Origin: Ectocarpus siliculosus
Lineage: Eukaryota > Sar > Phaeophyceae > Ectocarpales > Ectocarpaceae
Assembly: GCA_000310025.1 (NCBI GenBank)
Contig: FN649734.1
Location: 4,647,735-4,711,734 of the forward strand
Reading direction: 5' to 3'
Length of the DNA stretch: 64,000 nucleotides
The notes beneath the pieces were generated by a model. It saw only the letters and a list, made by a program, of their open reading frames with translations. It had not been told where the DNA came from and did not search any database. Below are positions 25,301-35,700 of the stretch, one piece after another. Position 1 is the stretch's first letter. Each line of letters begins with the position of its first letter. A program made the translations under genes and the position numbers.

Positions 25301-27358
25301 CCATTTAGACCCCCCCCCCTTCTCTGTCCCGCGCCCCCCTTCCTACACCTTGCTGTGGTATCCGAAGATCTTGAAATGGGCGCGAGCGAACATGTGCCCT
25401 TGGAACAGCGACACCTGCGGAAACGCGGCTAATGGGGGTCACCTGAACATCCTGCGATGGGCAAGGTATGGCCAATTTTTTTTCTCCGTTTTTTTTGTAG
25501 ACACATGCATGCACGCATCATCGCCGCTTTGAGAACTGAGCAATGTTGAGACTGGGGGATCTCTTTGTAGAAGATACCAATTGGAAGATGCTCCCTGTGT
25601 CCACTGCGGTTTGTATGTACTCCGAAGTTTTTTTATGTGCAAGTATGTTTTGCATGGGTGTCGTGTTCACGATGTCCGGAATGTGTACGTGTGTGAATGT
25701 GTGTGTGGTGTTATGTTGTTGCCTTTGTTCGTCTTTGCTCTCTCACATTGCGTCTCACACGTCAGTTACTCGACGACTGGACCACCATGACAGCAAACAG
25801 TGTGTTCATTGCATCAACGCAGCGATATGCTGGTCACACACACATTGGCCCGTGAACACGCATCCTCTGCGTCAGTTGGACCATTACCGATATTAGAAGA
25901 GGTACTGAGTAGCGACCCGAACGATTTTTTATAGGTGAAGACAACAGCACAACAAAATCAACATCAACACGATATTCGACACTAAAAAAGACAAATCGCC
26001 ATGGCCTGGAGACCCGCTACACCACCATCTGAGCAAGCATAACATAAGCGCCACGACATGCTGGTCACACGATTTTCGATGCTAAAAAAACGAAATCACC
26101 TCGGCAGGGAGAACGGCTGCGACTGGGACGAGTCTACCTGTGCGAGTGCGGCGGTAGACGGCCACCTGAACATCCTCAAGTGGCTCCGACAGAACGCGTG
26201 CCCATGGGACGAGACGACTTGCTCCGCGGCCGCTGGAAGGGGCCAGCTGGACGTGTTGGAATGGGCTCTCAACAACGGGTGCGTGTGTGATGAGTTGCGT
26301 GACTGGACGGTTTGCTTTCGTCCCTGCTGCTTGCGGTTGTCGTTGTTGTTTGGGCTTGTCCCACGTCATCTCTTGTGCTTGATGAAACGACCGCACAGCT
26401 GCGCGAACTGCTACCCTGCATCTTGCCCAAGCAGATGAATAGAAATCGCAGCGGTTTTGGAGAAGCAAGACGGGGAGGGCAAGCTGAGTCATGTTATCGA
26501 TACCATCACTTAATTACCTGCGCCGATCTAAACTTGCGACCAAGGATATGGCGTCAACCAATCAAACGTCAACGCCCACTTCTTCAGACCCAGTGGTGGT
26601 CGAGGCCCCTCAGTGGTGCCGTCTCGTGCCCAGCCGGTATAGATCACCATTGCTCACGGCCCCCTGAACATTTTTTTCCGTTTCAGAGTACGGAGGAGCT
26701 TGTTACTAAATACCATCTGTTGTTGCCAAGCGATTCCACCGCCGTTGTTGAATGCACCGGCAGTCTTCAAGTGGCACTGCTGGAGCCCCTTGACTGCGAA
26801 GAAGAGCACCTATCCGCCAAAACAAGGGGCCGGTTTTATTGTAACTAAACGATGAACCGACCACCTACAAATGTGACCGACCGTATCAAAACCAGCGGGA
26901 AGAGTTGTTTTGGGCACGGTGGGAGCAAATGAATTTCGCTCGAGGAACAAACCAAATAAAATCAACTCAACTCACGGTAGCAAACCATCTTACCCAACGT
27001 CCAACACGCGAGTTAAATCAAGACCAAATTACGCCAACCAAAGCAGGTCACCAATCAGAGTTAACGTGGCGAACCAATTCAACCCCACAAAAGAGCAACC
27101 AATCTGTCCGCCCGAATGTCGCGAAGAACGAACTTCCCACCCAACCGATCAGACACACCCTCTCAATCCGGGGGGGGGCGCAGGTGCGAATGGGACGAGG
27201 AGGCGTGCAGCAGCGCGGCGGCGGGGGGGCACCTCTTCGTGCTCCAGTGGCTGAGATACCACGGGTGCCCGTGGGACTCCAGGACGTGGAAGAGCGCCGC
27301 TGCGGAAGGTCACGAGGACGTGGCGCACTGGGCGAAGGTCAACGGCTGCCCGCGGTAG
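21453..27358 (+). CDS. Ankyrin-like repeat protein built from short repeat-bearing exons (at least 8 exons)
   Basis: Exons 21453-21677, 22153-22261, 23226-23347, 23967-24096, 24714-24785, 25368-25465, 26108-26278, 27184-27358 (TAG); all phases fit, giving about 366 residues. The first exon is Gln/Lys-rich (CAG run), and its upstream end is unresolved: a strong pyrimidine tract plus cag at 21452 suggests an earlier exon, and ATG 21610 ([10 protein letters not shown]) is an alternative start. From residue about 80 the protein is a run of roughly 26-residue units, consensus GCPWDSxTCxxAAxxGHLxI followed by LxWLRxx. Such ankyrin-like repeats are common in large protist families and giant-virus ankyrin proteins (established knowledge); they mediate protein binding. 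Introns of 477-964 bp fall at only a few positions within the unit. The partner is unknown. Confidence 0.85.
21676..21702 (+). repeat. Short ggtac-type tandem at a splice donor
   Basis: Immediately after the donor at 21678 the sequence reads gtacggtacggtacggtacc, repeating a gtacg unit. This provides several overlapping GT positions at the first exon-intron border of the ankyrin-like gene. Confidence 0.6.
22297..22338 (+). repeat. (GTT)n microsatellite
   Basis: Perfect gtt repeats of about 13 units in the intron after exon 22153-22261, followed by a longer G/T-rich, gttggtgg-type degenerate stretch to about 22560. Confidence 0.85.
23400..23510 (+). repeat. SINE/MITE-like dispersed repeat (family R2)
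   Basis: gtcgtagtcggtaggtcgta, cctcgcatccg, gggacggagcgatttcgccg, gcccaggctatcacatcaca, aggatga in R2 order. It lies in an intron of the ankyrin-like gene. Two related short segments at 23115-23165 and 23865-23905 share ggtcaatggtctaaccgcta-like heads with each other. Confidence 0.6.
24144..24408. mobile_element. Fold-back (MITE-like) element
   Basis: The left end gtgtaccgccgtaggtgaca caagataccacgccccctgg is inverted at the right end (24365-24405: ccccctgt, gatatctcgtgtcaccta cggtaggtttgtac on the plus strand), with roughly 85% match over about 40 bp. Inside is a ttttcaaagctcgattt motif also found near 14787 and 46960. There is no open frame for a transposase, so it would be non-autonomous. 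It lies in an intron of the ankyrin-like gene. Target duplication was not resolved by eye. Confidence 0.6.
25855..25965 (+). repeat. Dispersed repeat, family R1, copy 2
   Basis: acgcatcctctgcgtcagtt ggaccatta, then ggtactgagtagcgacccga acg, matching the block order of the copy at 32858-32965. Intronic. Confidence 0.45.
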
Positions 27359-27379
27359 TCGCCTACTGCTGTAGCAGTG

Positions 27380-27665
27380 CTGCTGCTGCTGCAAGCATGA
27401 CGAGGTGGTCATGCGTGTGTGTTCCTCACACCCAACAGAGAGATAGATAGAACTGGTGGGGGGTATACTGCTGTAGTGCAGCTGCAACTGTGATGAGGTG
27501 GTCATGCGTGTGTGGGCCTCACGCACCCGACGGAGAGATAGATAGACCGTGTGGGTGGTGATTGGTGGCATTTATTGGCCGCGCGCGTTGTTGTTTGTTG
27601 AGGGAAGGCAGGCCGCCGGATGTGTGATAGATGACATCGGTTGGCCACGCGCGTTGCTTGTTCAG
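27380..27665 (+). repeat. Two adjacent duplications just downstream of the ankyrin-like gene
   Basis: gacgaggtggtcatgcgtgt gtg ... cagagagatagatag (about 27398-27451) recurs at about 27494-27545. A second pair, attggccgcgcgcgttgttg and ggttggccacgcgcgttgct, lies at about 27574 and 27640. They sit 40 bp after the stop codon, in the probable 3' UTR. Confidence 0.65.
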
Positions 27666-27812
27666 CCACCACCTGGAACGACGCTGCAGCGATAAGCGGT
27701 GTCGACAACGAGGGAGGGGATTCTTAGCTTGCTTTGATCGCGGCTGGGGATAGGAGAGGCAGCTGTGGCGTGCCCTCCCACTTGTTCGTCCTTCCTTCCT
27801 GGTGCTCTCCTC

Positions 27813-28292
27813 GGGGGGAGGGGGGGGGGGGGGGGGGGGGGGCCCAAAACAGGGGGGGGGGGGGGGGGGGCGTTTTTTGGGGGGGGTTGGGAAAAGAAAA
27901 AAAGGGGAAACCCCGGGGGGGGGAGGGGGTTTTGTTTTGGGGGAAGGCTTTTTGGGGGGCCAAATTGGAAAAGGGGGGAAAAGGGTTTTCGTTTAAAGGG
28001 GGGGTTTTTAAAGGGGGCCCGCGATCCCGGAACTTTAAAATTTCCCCCCCGGGGGGGTTTGNNNNNNNNNNNNNNNNNNNNNNNNNNNNNNNNNNNNNNN
28101 NNNNNNNNNNNNNNNNNNNNNNNNNNNNNNNNNNNNNNNNNNNNNNNNNNNNNNNNNNNNNGGGGGGGGGGTTTTTTGGTTTGTTTTGTTGGGGGTTGGG
28201 GTTGGGGGGGGGGGTTGTGGGGTGGTTTTGGTTTTTTTGGTGTTTTTTTGTTGGTGTTTTGTTGGGGGGGGGGTTTGGGGGGGGGGGGGGGG
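27813..28292. other. Assembly artefact: false duplication around a second 100-N gap
   Basis: N's occupy 28062-28161. Left of the gap, about 27870-28061 is a smeared copy of about 28320-28515 (order of blocks: tgtttttgtgtggctgttgc, gagcagggtaagccctg, ttaagggctgcctgcag, cgaattgcccccactgctgt). Right of it, about 28200-28270 is a smeared copy of about 27755-27815 (ctgtggcgtgccctcccact, tcctggtgctctcctcgggg). Both meet at poly-G. It is the same failure as at 924-1460. Confidence 0.85.
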
Positions 28293-29870
28293 CGCAGACA
28301 GCAGTGCTGGGGTGTGTGTGGCTGTTTTTGTGTGGCTGTTGCGATAGGACGAGCAGGGTAAGCCCTGTGGTGGGCAGGGTGTTGTGTTGTGTGTGATGGC
28401 TGTTGCGGTGGCAATATGTGAAGAGCGGGGAAATGGATTACTGTATGACGGTCGGTTTGTTAAGGGCTGCCTGCAGTCGCGGAGCTTACGAATTGCCCCC
28501 ACTGCTGTGTTTGTATACATAGGCGAGGGTCGGGGTGCCCGGCAGGAACGAGCGCAGGCAAGAAGACGATTGTAAAAGGGAAGGCGACAGAAACTCCAAT
28601 TGCAAGTTGACAGCAGGCGAGAAAAGGCTTCCATGGGGATCGTCAGGGTTCGCGAAGCGCTCGATTTTGGGAGGGGTTTTTGTGCGTTCTGCGATGGGAC
28701 CTTAGTTTTTCTGGTGAGAGGCTGCATCGGTGGCAGCAACAAGAATGGCATCGGGATCCGTATGGCTCTGCTTGCATGGTGTATCCGAGAACAGACTGGC
28801 GTGTTGGTTGGTTAAGTGCCTATGAATTTGAGCAAGAGGCTTGAGAGGCAGCAACGGTTTCAAGCACGTGCTTCTCTATTGATCTATTGAGAGTGTGAGA
28901 CGTGTCGTTCTGTTTCTGAACCACGGGACCAGCGTTTCTACTATTGGAGGCTCGCCAGAGGTCGTAGCATAGCTGCCTCCCAGACCTCTTTTATGTTTTT
29001 TTATATGTATTCCTTGATGTCTCCCATGGGTGTAAAACGTCGGACGCTTTTGCTCGTAAACGCACGGTTGCTGTAGAGCGTTACGAGAAATGTGCGGCGG
29101 TTTCTTTTCATAGCACGCACCAGGCTTTGTTGGCAGTTTGACATTTGGTGTGCCGCCGTTTCAGTGTGTGCACGCCAAGGTCGAGTGAGTCGGAACAGCT
29201 TGGGAGACTTGCAAACGCTGTGGTAGAGAGGCGGTGTACACAAGAGGGAGGGGCGTTTGGTTTGGTTGAGCGCTCGACGTAGCAGGCACCTAAGTGCAAG
29301 TGGAGTGCGCGCGTGTCGTGGTACTTGGGCCAAGAGTGGATGGATGCAACTTGGCTGGGATTAAATGCTCCTACACGTGGTATTTACCACACGGTAAGAA
29401 TGCCATCTTTATTTAAGCTTGATGAAAGGGATATTCTCGAGAGCACTTGATTTAGTCCGCATCTCCGAAGCAAGACATTTTTTGTTTGGTGGGTTTTCGC
29501 TATGATGTGACAAAAGATTCTCATTGCATGAATACTGTAGGCGGCAGCACCGAGAGTAGGCACGCGTTCAGATCTATCTTAAAGAGACCTTGAACATTTC
29601 GGCGGCGAGAGTGTATTTGATACATGCGTGGAATAACGAGGGAAGAAGGGGGTGGGTGCGGGTGAGCCGTATGGGCCATTAGTGCCGTTTATTCCAACCC
29701 GTGGTCACACAGAAGAGCCTCTCTCTACCCTCCCCTCCTGCGGTACTTCGCCTTCAATTTTTAATGCGAGAAGAGTTCAGCACTCTCTTCCCTCTGTGTA
29801 CACACGAACTAGCGCTATCCACTTGGCCAGGAGCGGAAGCGAGTGAAAAACTCACTTTGCAAGAAAAGCT

Positions 29871-29947
29871 CGCCTACGCCGGGATTCGAACCCACCCCTG
29901 ACCTGACCTCTAGAAGGTTACGAGGCTACCAACTAGACCACCGGGGC
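29871..29947 (-). tRNA. tRNA-like sequence, anticodon uncertain, possibly a pseudogene
   Basis: The minus strand has an A-box-like tggtctagttggtag, a perfect B box ggttcgaatcc, and a T run (tttt) three bases past the 3' end, the usual pol III terminator. Length 77 fits a tRNA. Against a functional gene: the acceptor stem pairs at only about four of seven positions (gccccgg with cgtaggc), the T stem has a mismatch, and the anticodon arm can be drawn in more than one way. A loop ttctaga would give anticodon CTA; an alternative frame gives TCT (Arg). It could be a decayed tRNA or a SINE head. Confidence 0.45.
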
Positions 29948-30302
29948 ATAATATGACACAACGAATCCATCTCTATCATAGAAAAGAGTCTGAGACAGAT
30001 TAGCAATGAATTCATAGCGTCAGAAAGTACCTGTATGTCTACGATTTCCCAGACAGCATATATTAATATATAATATAGGGATATAGGGACATCTCCCCTG
30101 CGGGTAACAGGCTCAACAAGACAGTTTGGTAGCTGTCTTGTGTGTCTCATATATATATGTTATGTTGGGAAGGTGCAGAAGAAATGTGTTTTGTTCGTGG
30201 GGGTTTGGTGGCGCCGGTTCGCGGGGCTCTTCGATTTAGCAAATAAATAAATACGGTATTTTAGTATTCTTTCTGTTTGCATCCTGTACAAAACGTGTAC
30301 TA

Positions 30303-30323
30303 CTGCTGCTGCTGCTGCTGCTG
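30303..30323 (+). repeat. (CTG)7 microsatellite
   Basis: Seven perfect ctg units followed by tatatata. It lies in non-coding DNA. Confidence 0.9.
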
Positions 30324-31037
30324 TATATATATATGTCGAAGCATGACCGACTGAGGACAGACCGTGAGGAAACGCAGCCAGCCGGCAACCAGCAGTGGGC
30401 TAGTCCTTCCTGCTGCCTGCTTTATTTTCATCTTGCATCATCCCTTATGACGCTGCTGCTGCTGTGCTCTTATGAGTCCGCTCGGCAGCGTCATCCTGTG
30501 GACTAAATATTTGCGGTGTTACATTCCCCAGAAAGAACGTTCGCGGAAAGTGTTGTAGAGAAGAACAGACAATGCTGCTGTTGCGCCCGACACGTTGGTC
30601 TGCACTCTGCAACAGTTGTAGTTCAGTGCAGGTGGTTGATGAGGAGATGGAAATGCCAAGTGCTGTGTTTCAGCCGGCGTATTTAGCTGGGCGAGCCACA
30701 TGAATCTGTTTGTGATTATTATGCGGGGGAACTTCTTCAACTACCATGCTGGTTGGTACTTTGCAACTACGGGACCCCTCAGGCTGCTGTCTCTTCATGT
30801 GTAGCGCAGGCCATACCACAGCCAAGACACGCCGCCGTGTCGTTGACACCCAGACCGAGAGAGAAGAGTGACAAAGAGACTTGGCCCTGCAGGTTTTCCC
30901 TCTCCAAAAACCCTCGAGTTCACCACAACGAGGTCTACGAGAGGAGAGGGCATAAAAAAGGGCCATTCTCTTGCTTCACCCGGGGAGACAACCAACCAGC
31001 ACGCACACGTCAAACATTCGAAATCGTCCTCCTCATC

Positions 31038-32703
31038 ATGCACCTGTACCCGAAGCGGGCTCTCCTCCAAGGGGCGGAGCTGGAGATCTTCAAACTCCTC
31101 TCCTTTGGCGCCACTCCAGAGCAATGGGCGGAGTGGCTCCGGGCTCCGCTCGAGCACGCCGCGGCCCGCGGCAATCTTGGCCTCGTCGAGAGACTGCTCA
31201 AGGCCGGGGCCAACGGCGGGGCAGGGTGGAGAGGATGCCGCGGGCGGACAATGCTCGACGCCGCTGCACTGGGCGGAAACCCGGACGTGGTGGCGACGTT
31301 GCTTGCATCGGGTTGTGCTTCGGATGTGAACGTGGTGTCGGTGTTGTCGAGGAGGTCCGCCCTGCACGTGGCCGCTGTGTGCGGCCACGAAGCGGCAGCG
31401 AAGAAGCTGATCATTGCCGGAGCCGACGTAAACCGGGTCGACCCAGGGGATGCATGCGTCTCGTTGCATGTCGCCGTTGAAGGGAGACACGGTGACTTGG
31501 TAGACTTGTTACTGATCGGCGGAGCTTGTCCCAATTCTCGCACCAGGGTCGGCCGTACGCCGCTACACCTTGCTGCTGCAAGCGGCAACAATCGTGTTGT
31601 GTCGACCCTGCTCGGCAGCAGCGGCAACAATCGTGTTGTGTCGACCCTGCTCGGCAACGTCAGGACCGATGTCGACGCGCTCGACAGCAGGGGGTTTCCC
31701 CCACTTATGGTGGCGTCTGAAGGAGGCCACTGTTCTACCGTCTAGGCTCTCCTGCGGGCTGGTGCCCGCATGACCCTACGTCATGCTGGAGCCCATCTTC
31801 GCATGACGGCAATGGATATAGCGGCATCAAATGAACACGTTGGGGTGATCGAAGCTATTGTTGAGAACGGTGGTAGCGTGAGAGCTACCGACCCCCTCGG
31901 CTTGACTGCTTTGCACCACGCCCGCGGGGGAGAGGTGGCAGACGTGCTTCTCGATGCTGGGGCCGATGTCAGCGCCAAATTATGTCCGACATTGCTTGGG
32001 TTTACACCTATCCTCGTGTGCGCCATGGACAACAGGTGCGAAGCCGTGGTTGCCCTTTTGAAGCGGGGGGGCAACGTCAGTGACACGAGCTGCGGTGGAA
32101 TGTCCGCGTTGCATTTGGCATGTGGAAGTCTGTCGCGAGGTATTGACAGAACGGTTGACCTCCTGTTGAGATGGGGGGCGTCGGAAACCGCAGTCAACGA
32201 CGACGGTCTAACACCCTCCGACATCCTTAAAGCGACGACCGCCGAATCCAATGCACGCGACGCCGGTGGCGGTGGTAGCACCGAACATCGTGTAGGCGAC
32301 CCTGCAACCCGCCATGACTCGTTGGCACAAGAGATGCAGCGCGAGAGTGCTGCTGGCGCGTGCTCCGGCGGACCGGACGTGGCGCCGCCGTTGCTGGCTG
32401 GTCATGCTTCGCGCGAGGGCAGAGAGGGAGAGGGGAGCGCATCCCAGCGGCAGCGGCAGCGATCGAACCGAGGCAGCGATCGGACGAAATCTACCGGGTC
32501 ATGAAGAGGCGGACGGCCGCAGCAACAAAGTGGGAAAAACAGACGCCGGCGCAGTAGGCGAGCGTAGTTGGCCTACGGATGACGAAAGGGGTGGTGCCGG
32601 CAGGGCGAGGAGAGGGGCGGCGGCTGGAGAAGGAGGCTTGGTCCCGGCTCTTTTGGGTCTCGAATCGGAGGAAGTGTTCCGGACGATCGTTTGCTTTCTA
32701 TGA
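31038..32703 (+). pseudogene. Ankyrin-repeat protein, disrupted by an amber stop and a frameshift
   Basis: Single-exon frame from ATG 31038 (MHLYPKRALLQG). It encodes consecutive 33-residue ankyrin repeats (LEHAAARGNLGLVERLLKAG, SALHVAAVCGHEAAAKKLI, RTPLHLAAASGN). TAG at 31743-31745 interrupts the repeat GGHCSTV|ALLRAGA exactly where Glu (GAG) is expected; the same frame then continues with four or five more repeats to TGA at 32502-32504. From about 32300 a second frame is open to 32703. It holds the more protein-like tail (ARAPADRTWRRRCWLVMLR, LGLESEEVFRTIVCFL), suggesting a frameshift between about 32296 and 32504. A 39-bp tandem duplication lies at 31581-31655. Ankyrin repeats are protein-binding scaffolds. 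Either a recent pseudogene or sequence errors; one TAG plus one frameshift cannot distinguish these. Confidence 0.72.
31581..31655 (+). repeat. 39-bp in-frame tandem duplication
   Basis: agcggcaacaatcgtgttgt plus the next 16 bases are perfectly repeated after a 3-base spacer, doubling the peptide SGNNRVVSTLLG. This makes an ankyrin repeat abnormally long. Confidence 0.92.
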
Positions 32704-35700
32704 CAGCCGCAGGTACGCGCGTTCGTTGCAGTTGGCATCTGTTCTGTTTCTATTGCCCTTTGTTTTTTCCCCATCAGTTCTCGTTTCGTTCTTCTTGTGC
32801 TCTACTATAATGTTTCTGGGTCTTTGTGATTGCCTTTGGTGTACCCGTTTGGGGTAGTTGGCCTGTGACCAAGGCAGGCATCCATCGGCGTCAGTTGGAC
32901 CGGTGGGGATACATAATGGTACTGAGCAGAGACCGGAACGTGTTTTTGATGTCAAGACAAAAACAACAACACCTTCTGCTTGTTGCACAGCAGTACAGGT
33001 GGAGATGCACTTCGTCCATCTCTCTCGTGCTTTCCATCGGTCGATCTTCGTTCATGTTGTTACCCTTGGTCCTAAATGCGGCATCTTTGACTGGCAGCGT
33101 TGGACCAAGAAGAAGTGGAAGAATCGGAAAAATCAAGCTATACTGAGATTAACCGCTCTATTGACCTTTTTTGGGTCTAGGAAGCGAGCGTACGGGAGAG
33201 AGGGACGAAAGTACAGCAGAAAGAGACAGAGGCAGCAGCTATATCCACCCATAGGCCATGAGGGCAGCCCGCGACAGGACGGTGGGCACAGACAGGATCA
33301 TATAAGGGTTGATGCGTGGTTGCGGTGCGGCCGGTAGGGCAGGTTAGGCTTAAAGATCAGTCGTCAAGCCGCCTAAACTAGTCTGTTAAAATATGTTCAA
33401 ATGATCAGTGAAAATGATCAGTGAGAGGGCTTGTAGCTGGTTTTTGTGCTTCTTTACTTTTCTGTCCCCTCCCCAATGTGAGCCCTGTCGGCTCACGACA
33501 GCTCCTGTGATTTTCCCACAATTCCCGCAAGCACGCAGGCACACCAGCACACACCTACCTTTGCATCAGTGGCTCTCTAGGTTAGGGCGAGGGTATTGTG
33601 GGGCTATGATGATAGTGGATATGTTAAAACTGTATGTTGAATTCGTCTATGCTGCTGTGTAGTATAGGTGCTGACACGATGACAGCTTGATCTTGGGAGT
33701 GTACGATTTTCAAATTTGGAGGATATGCAGCATACTGTACCACGATGTCCTGGTCTGGTTGGGCTTGAAGTGCCCCTTTTCGCTGTCCTCCTGTCTTTGC
33801 TTTAGTGGCTTCCTGGATTCGGGCGAGGGCATGTATGTGGAGCTATTGATGTGTGTCTCTGTGAAAGGATTTGGGAAGAGATTCATGTTGGCATTCGCAT
33901 TTAGAGCAGTGTGCATTTTTCGAATTTTCCGTTCCAGGGACCTCGATATTACCCGCTGGCAGTAACGTCTTTTTCTTTTCATTGATCACTGGGTAGCGCG
34001 GCCGATGCGAATAACAAAGAGACACCTACCTATAGACTTGCCAACACGTGGCGTGGAGGGATACAGGGCCGCAACTCCATGGCATGCCACAACACGAGCA
34101 TTCCCAAATGATCAATCAATGATCTGTCAGGACGCCTGTAGACCCAAAAGGGTTAGGAAGCAGCATCGTTCGTGTATGTGAAGGTCTGGCGGGCCGGTGT
34201 CGGCCCGTACCAAAAATCACCTACAATCATGAGGATCGATATATACGTACCACCCTCGTCGTAGTGTCCCAACAACAGCGCAAGATTGACACACCCTGAC
34301 GCTGGTCCTGTCCATGTGATGCTGACCTTTTGGGTCGCTGCCGCCCCGACCCATGTTGACTCTGTGACGTCAGGCGCTAACGGCTCGCGTGCGACACCGG
34401 CGGCGGGCTACAACCTGCAGTATCCCGTCGATGTTTGTGTTGGGATTGATCCCAGTCCCCCTGGGTTTGTACGTCATTAAGGCCGAGCGTGATGCACAAC
34501 TCGACCCTGGCAACTCACCGGTGGGAGTTAAAATCAATCGACATTGGGGGGTCGAGACGGAAAGCGTCGGATGAAGGCCGAGAATCCAGGCGGAAATGCG
34601 GAGGCTGAATGTTGTGTGTGGCGTTATGTTATCATTCGGTCCGCGCCTCGTTTACAGGGTAATTGGAGGTTGGAGATGCCGGTGCGATTGCCCGTCCGTG
34701 CTGTGACTAGATCGGCAAACATGCCGAGGGGGCACGCACATGGTTATCTGCAGCGAGGTTTCAAGCTTGGTAGATATCCGTAAGAAGGAAAATGTCCATG
34801 GTACTATACCACTGCTGTACAAGCCTCGTGTGGTAAATGGGGAGGATGAGGTGATCTCCGATTGGTGTTCGCGGTGCGGTGTTTTGGACGGAACGGTTGA
34901 AACCCCTTCTCGGTGAGAGGTGTGCCAGTAAGCCGCAGACAAACGTATTCTTAGGGAGCGCAAGCTACAATACTCCGTCGCATGGTTAAAACCGCAATGC
35001 AGTCGGTCGCGTTTTTTCCACGGTGTCGCGGTTTTTCCGCGGTACGAATCTCACATAAGACATGTGTGTGTGCACTACTTGGATACCATGCGTGCACGGC
35101 CACACCAACAACTCCATGCCCACACGATTTCTGCGCACACAAATGTAACTCCCGTATGTTGAGAAAGTTGAAGTGCAACAAACAAACAACAAACAGTATC
35201 TATCCAACCAAGCTGCCCGTGCGGGAGATCGAGTGTTTGGCGAGGTTGTGTCTACTGGGTTTTAACTTTTAACTACGTTCTTAAGGCGTGAAAGATGAAT
35301 ACGGGAGACGCGAGGTGTTTCTTACCAAACGTACAACAAGGGTGGAAAGTAAGACACAACTCTTCTTGTTGTACGCGTTGCAGGAACGTAAGGATCGAAG
35401 AGATTTCATTGTGGGCATCAAATGGTGATGTGCTTGACTTCTTGATACATCGACTCTTGTTTGTTTGGGCTGTCCTGGGCGCGAGCACACGTACGTACAG
35501 CATCACAGACGGCCAAGCAGGTGTATTTTTTCTCCCGACATGCACCAAACCCAACGTATTTCGAGAATCACCAAGTGGAAGTTCGTCATGCTGTATGGAT
35601 AGTATCCGCGTACATAGGTTTCGTTGCTTTTCTGACGGCGCACTGCTGTCGAACAAGGCCCCAGTTTCGCGTGATCTGTTGTACAAAATAGACCAAATCG

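Larger units (their letters stand above)
28293..31037. other. Intergenic region with no protein gene seen
   Basis: Apart from the tRNA-like sequence at 29871-29947 and a seven-unit CTG microsatellite at 30303-30323, I see only short chance frames. AT content rises near 30000-30330. Confidence 0.6.

Noticed and set aside
27662-28751. Long open frames across the second N-gap
   Set aside because: Same artefact. Proline and glycine runs come from miscalled homopolymers.
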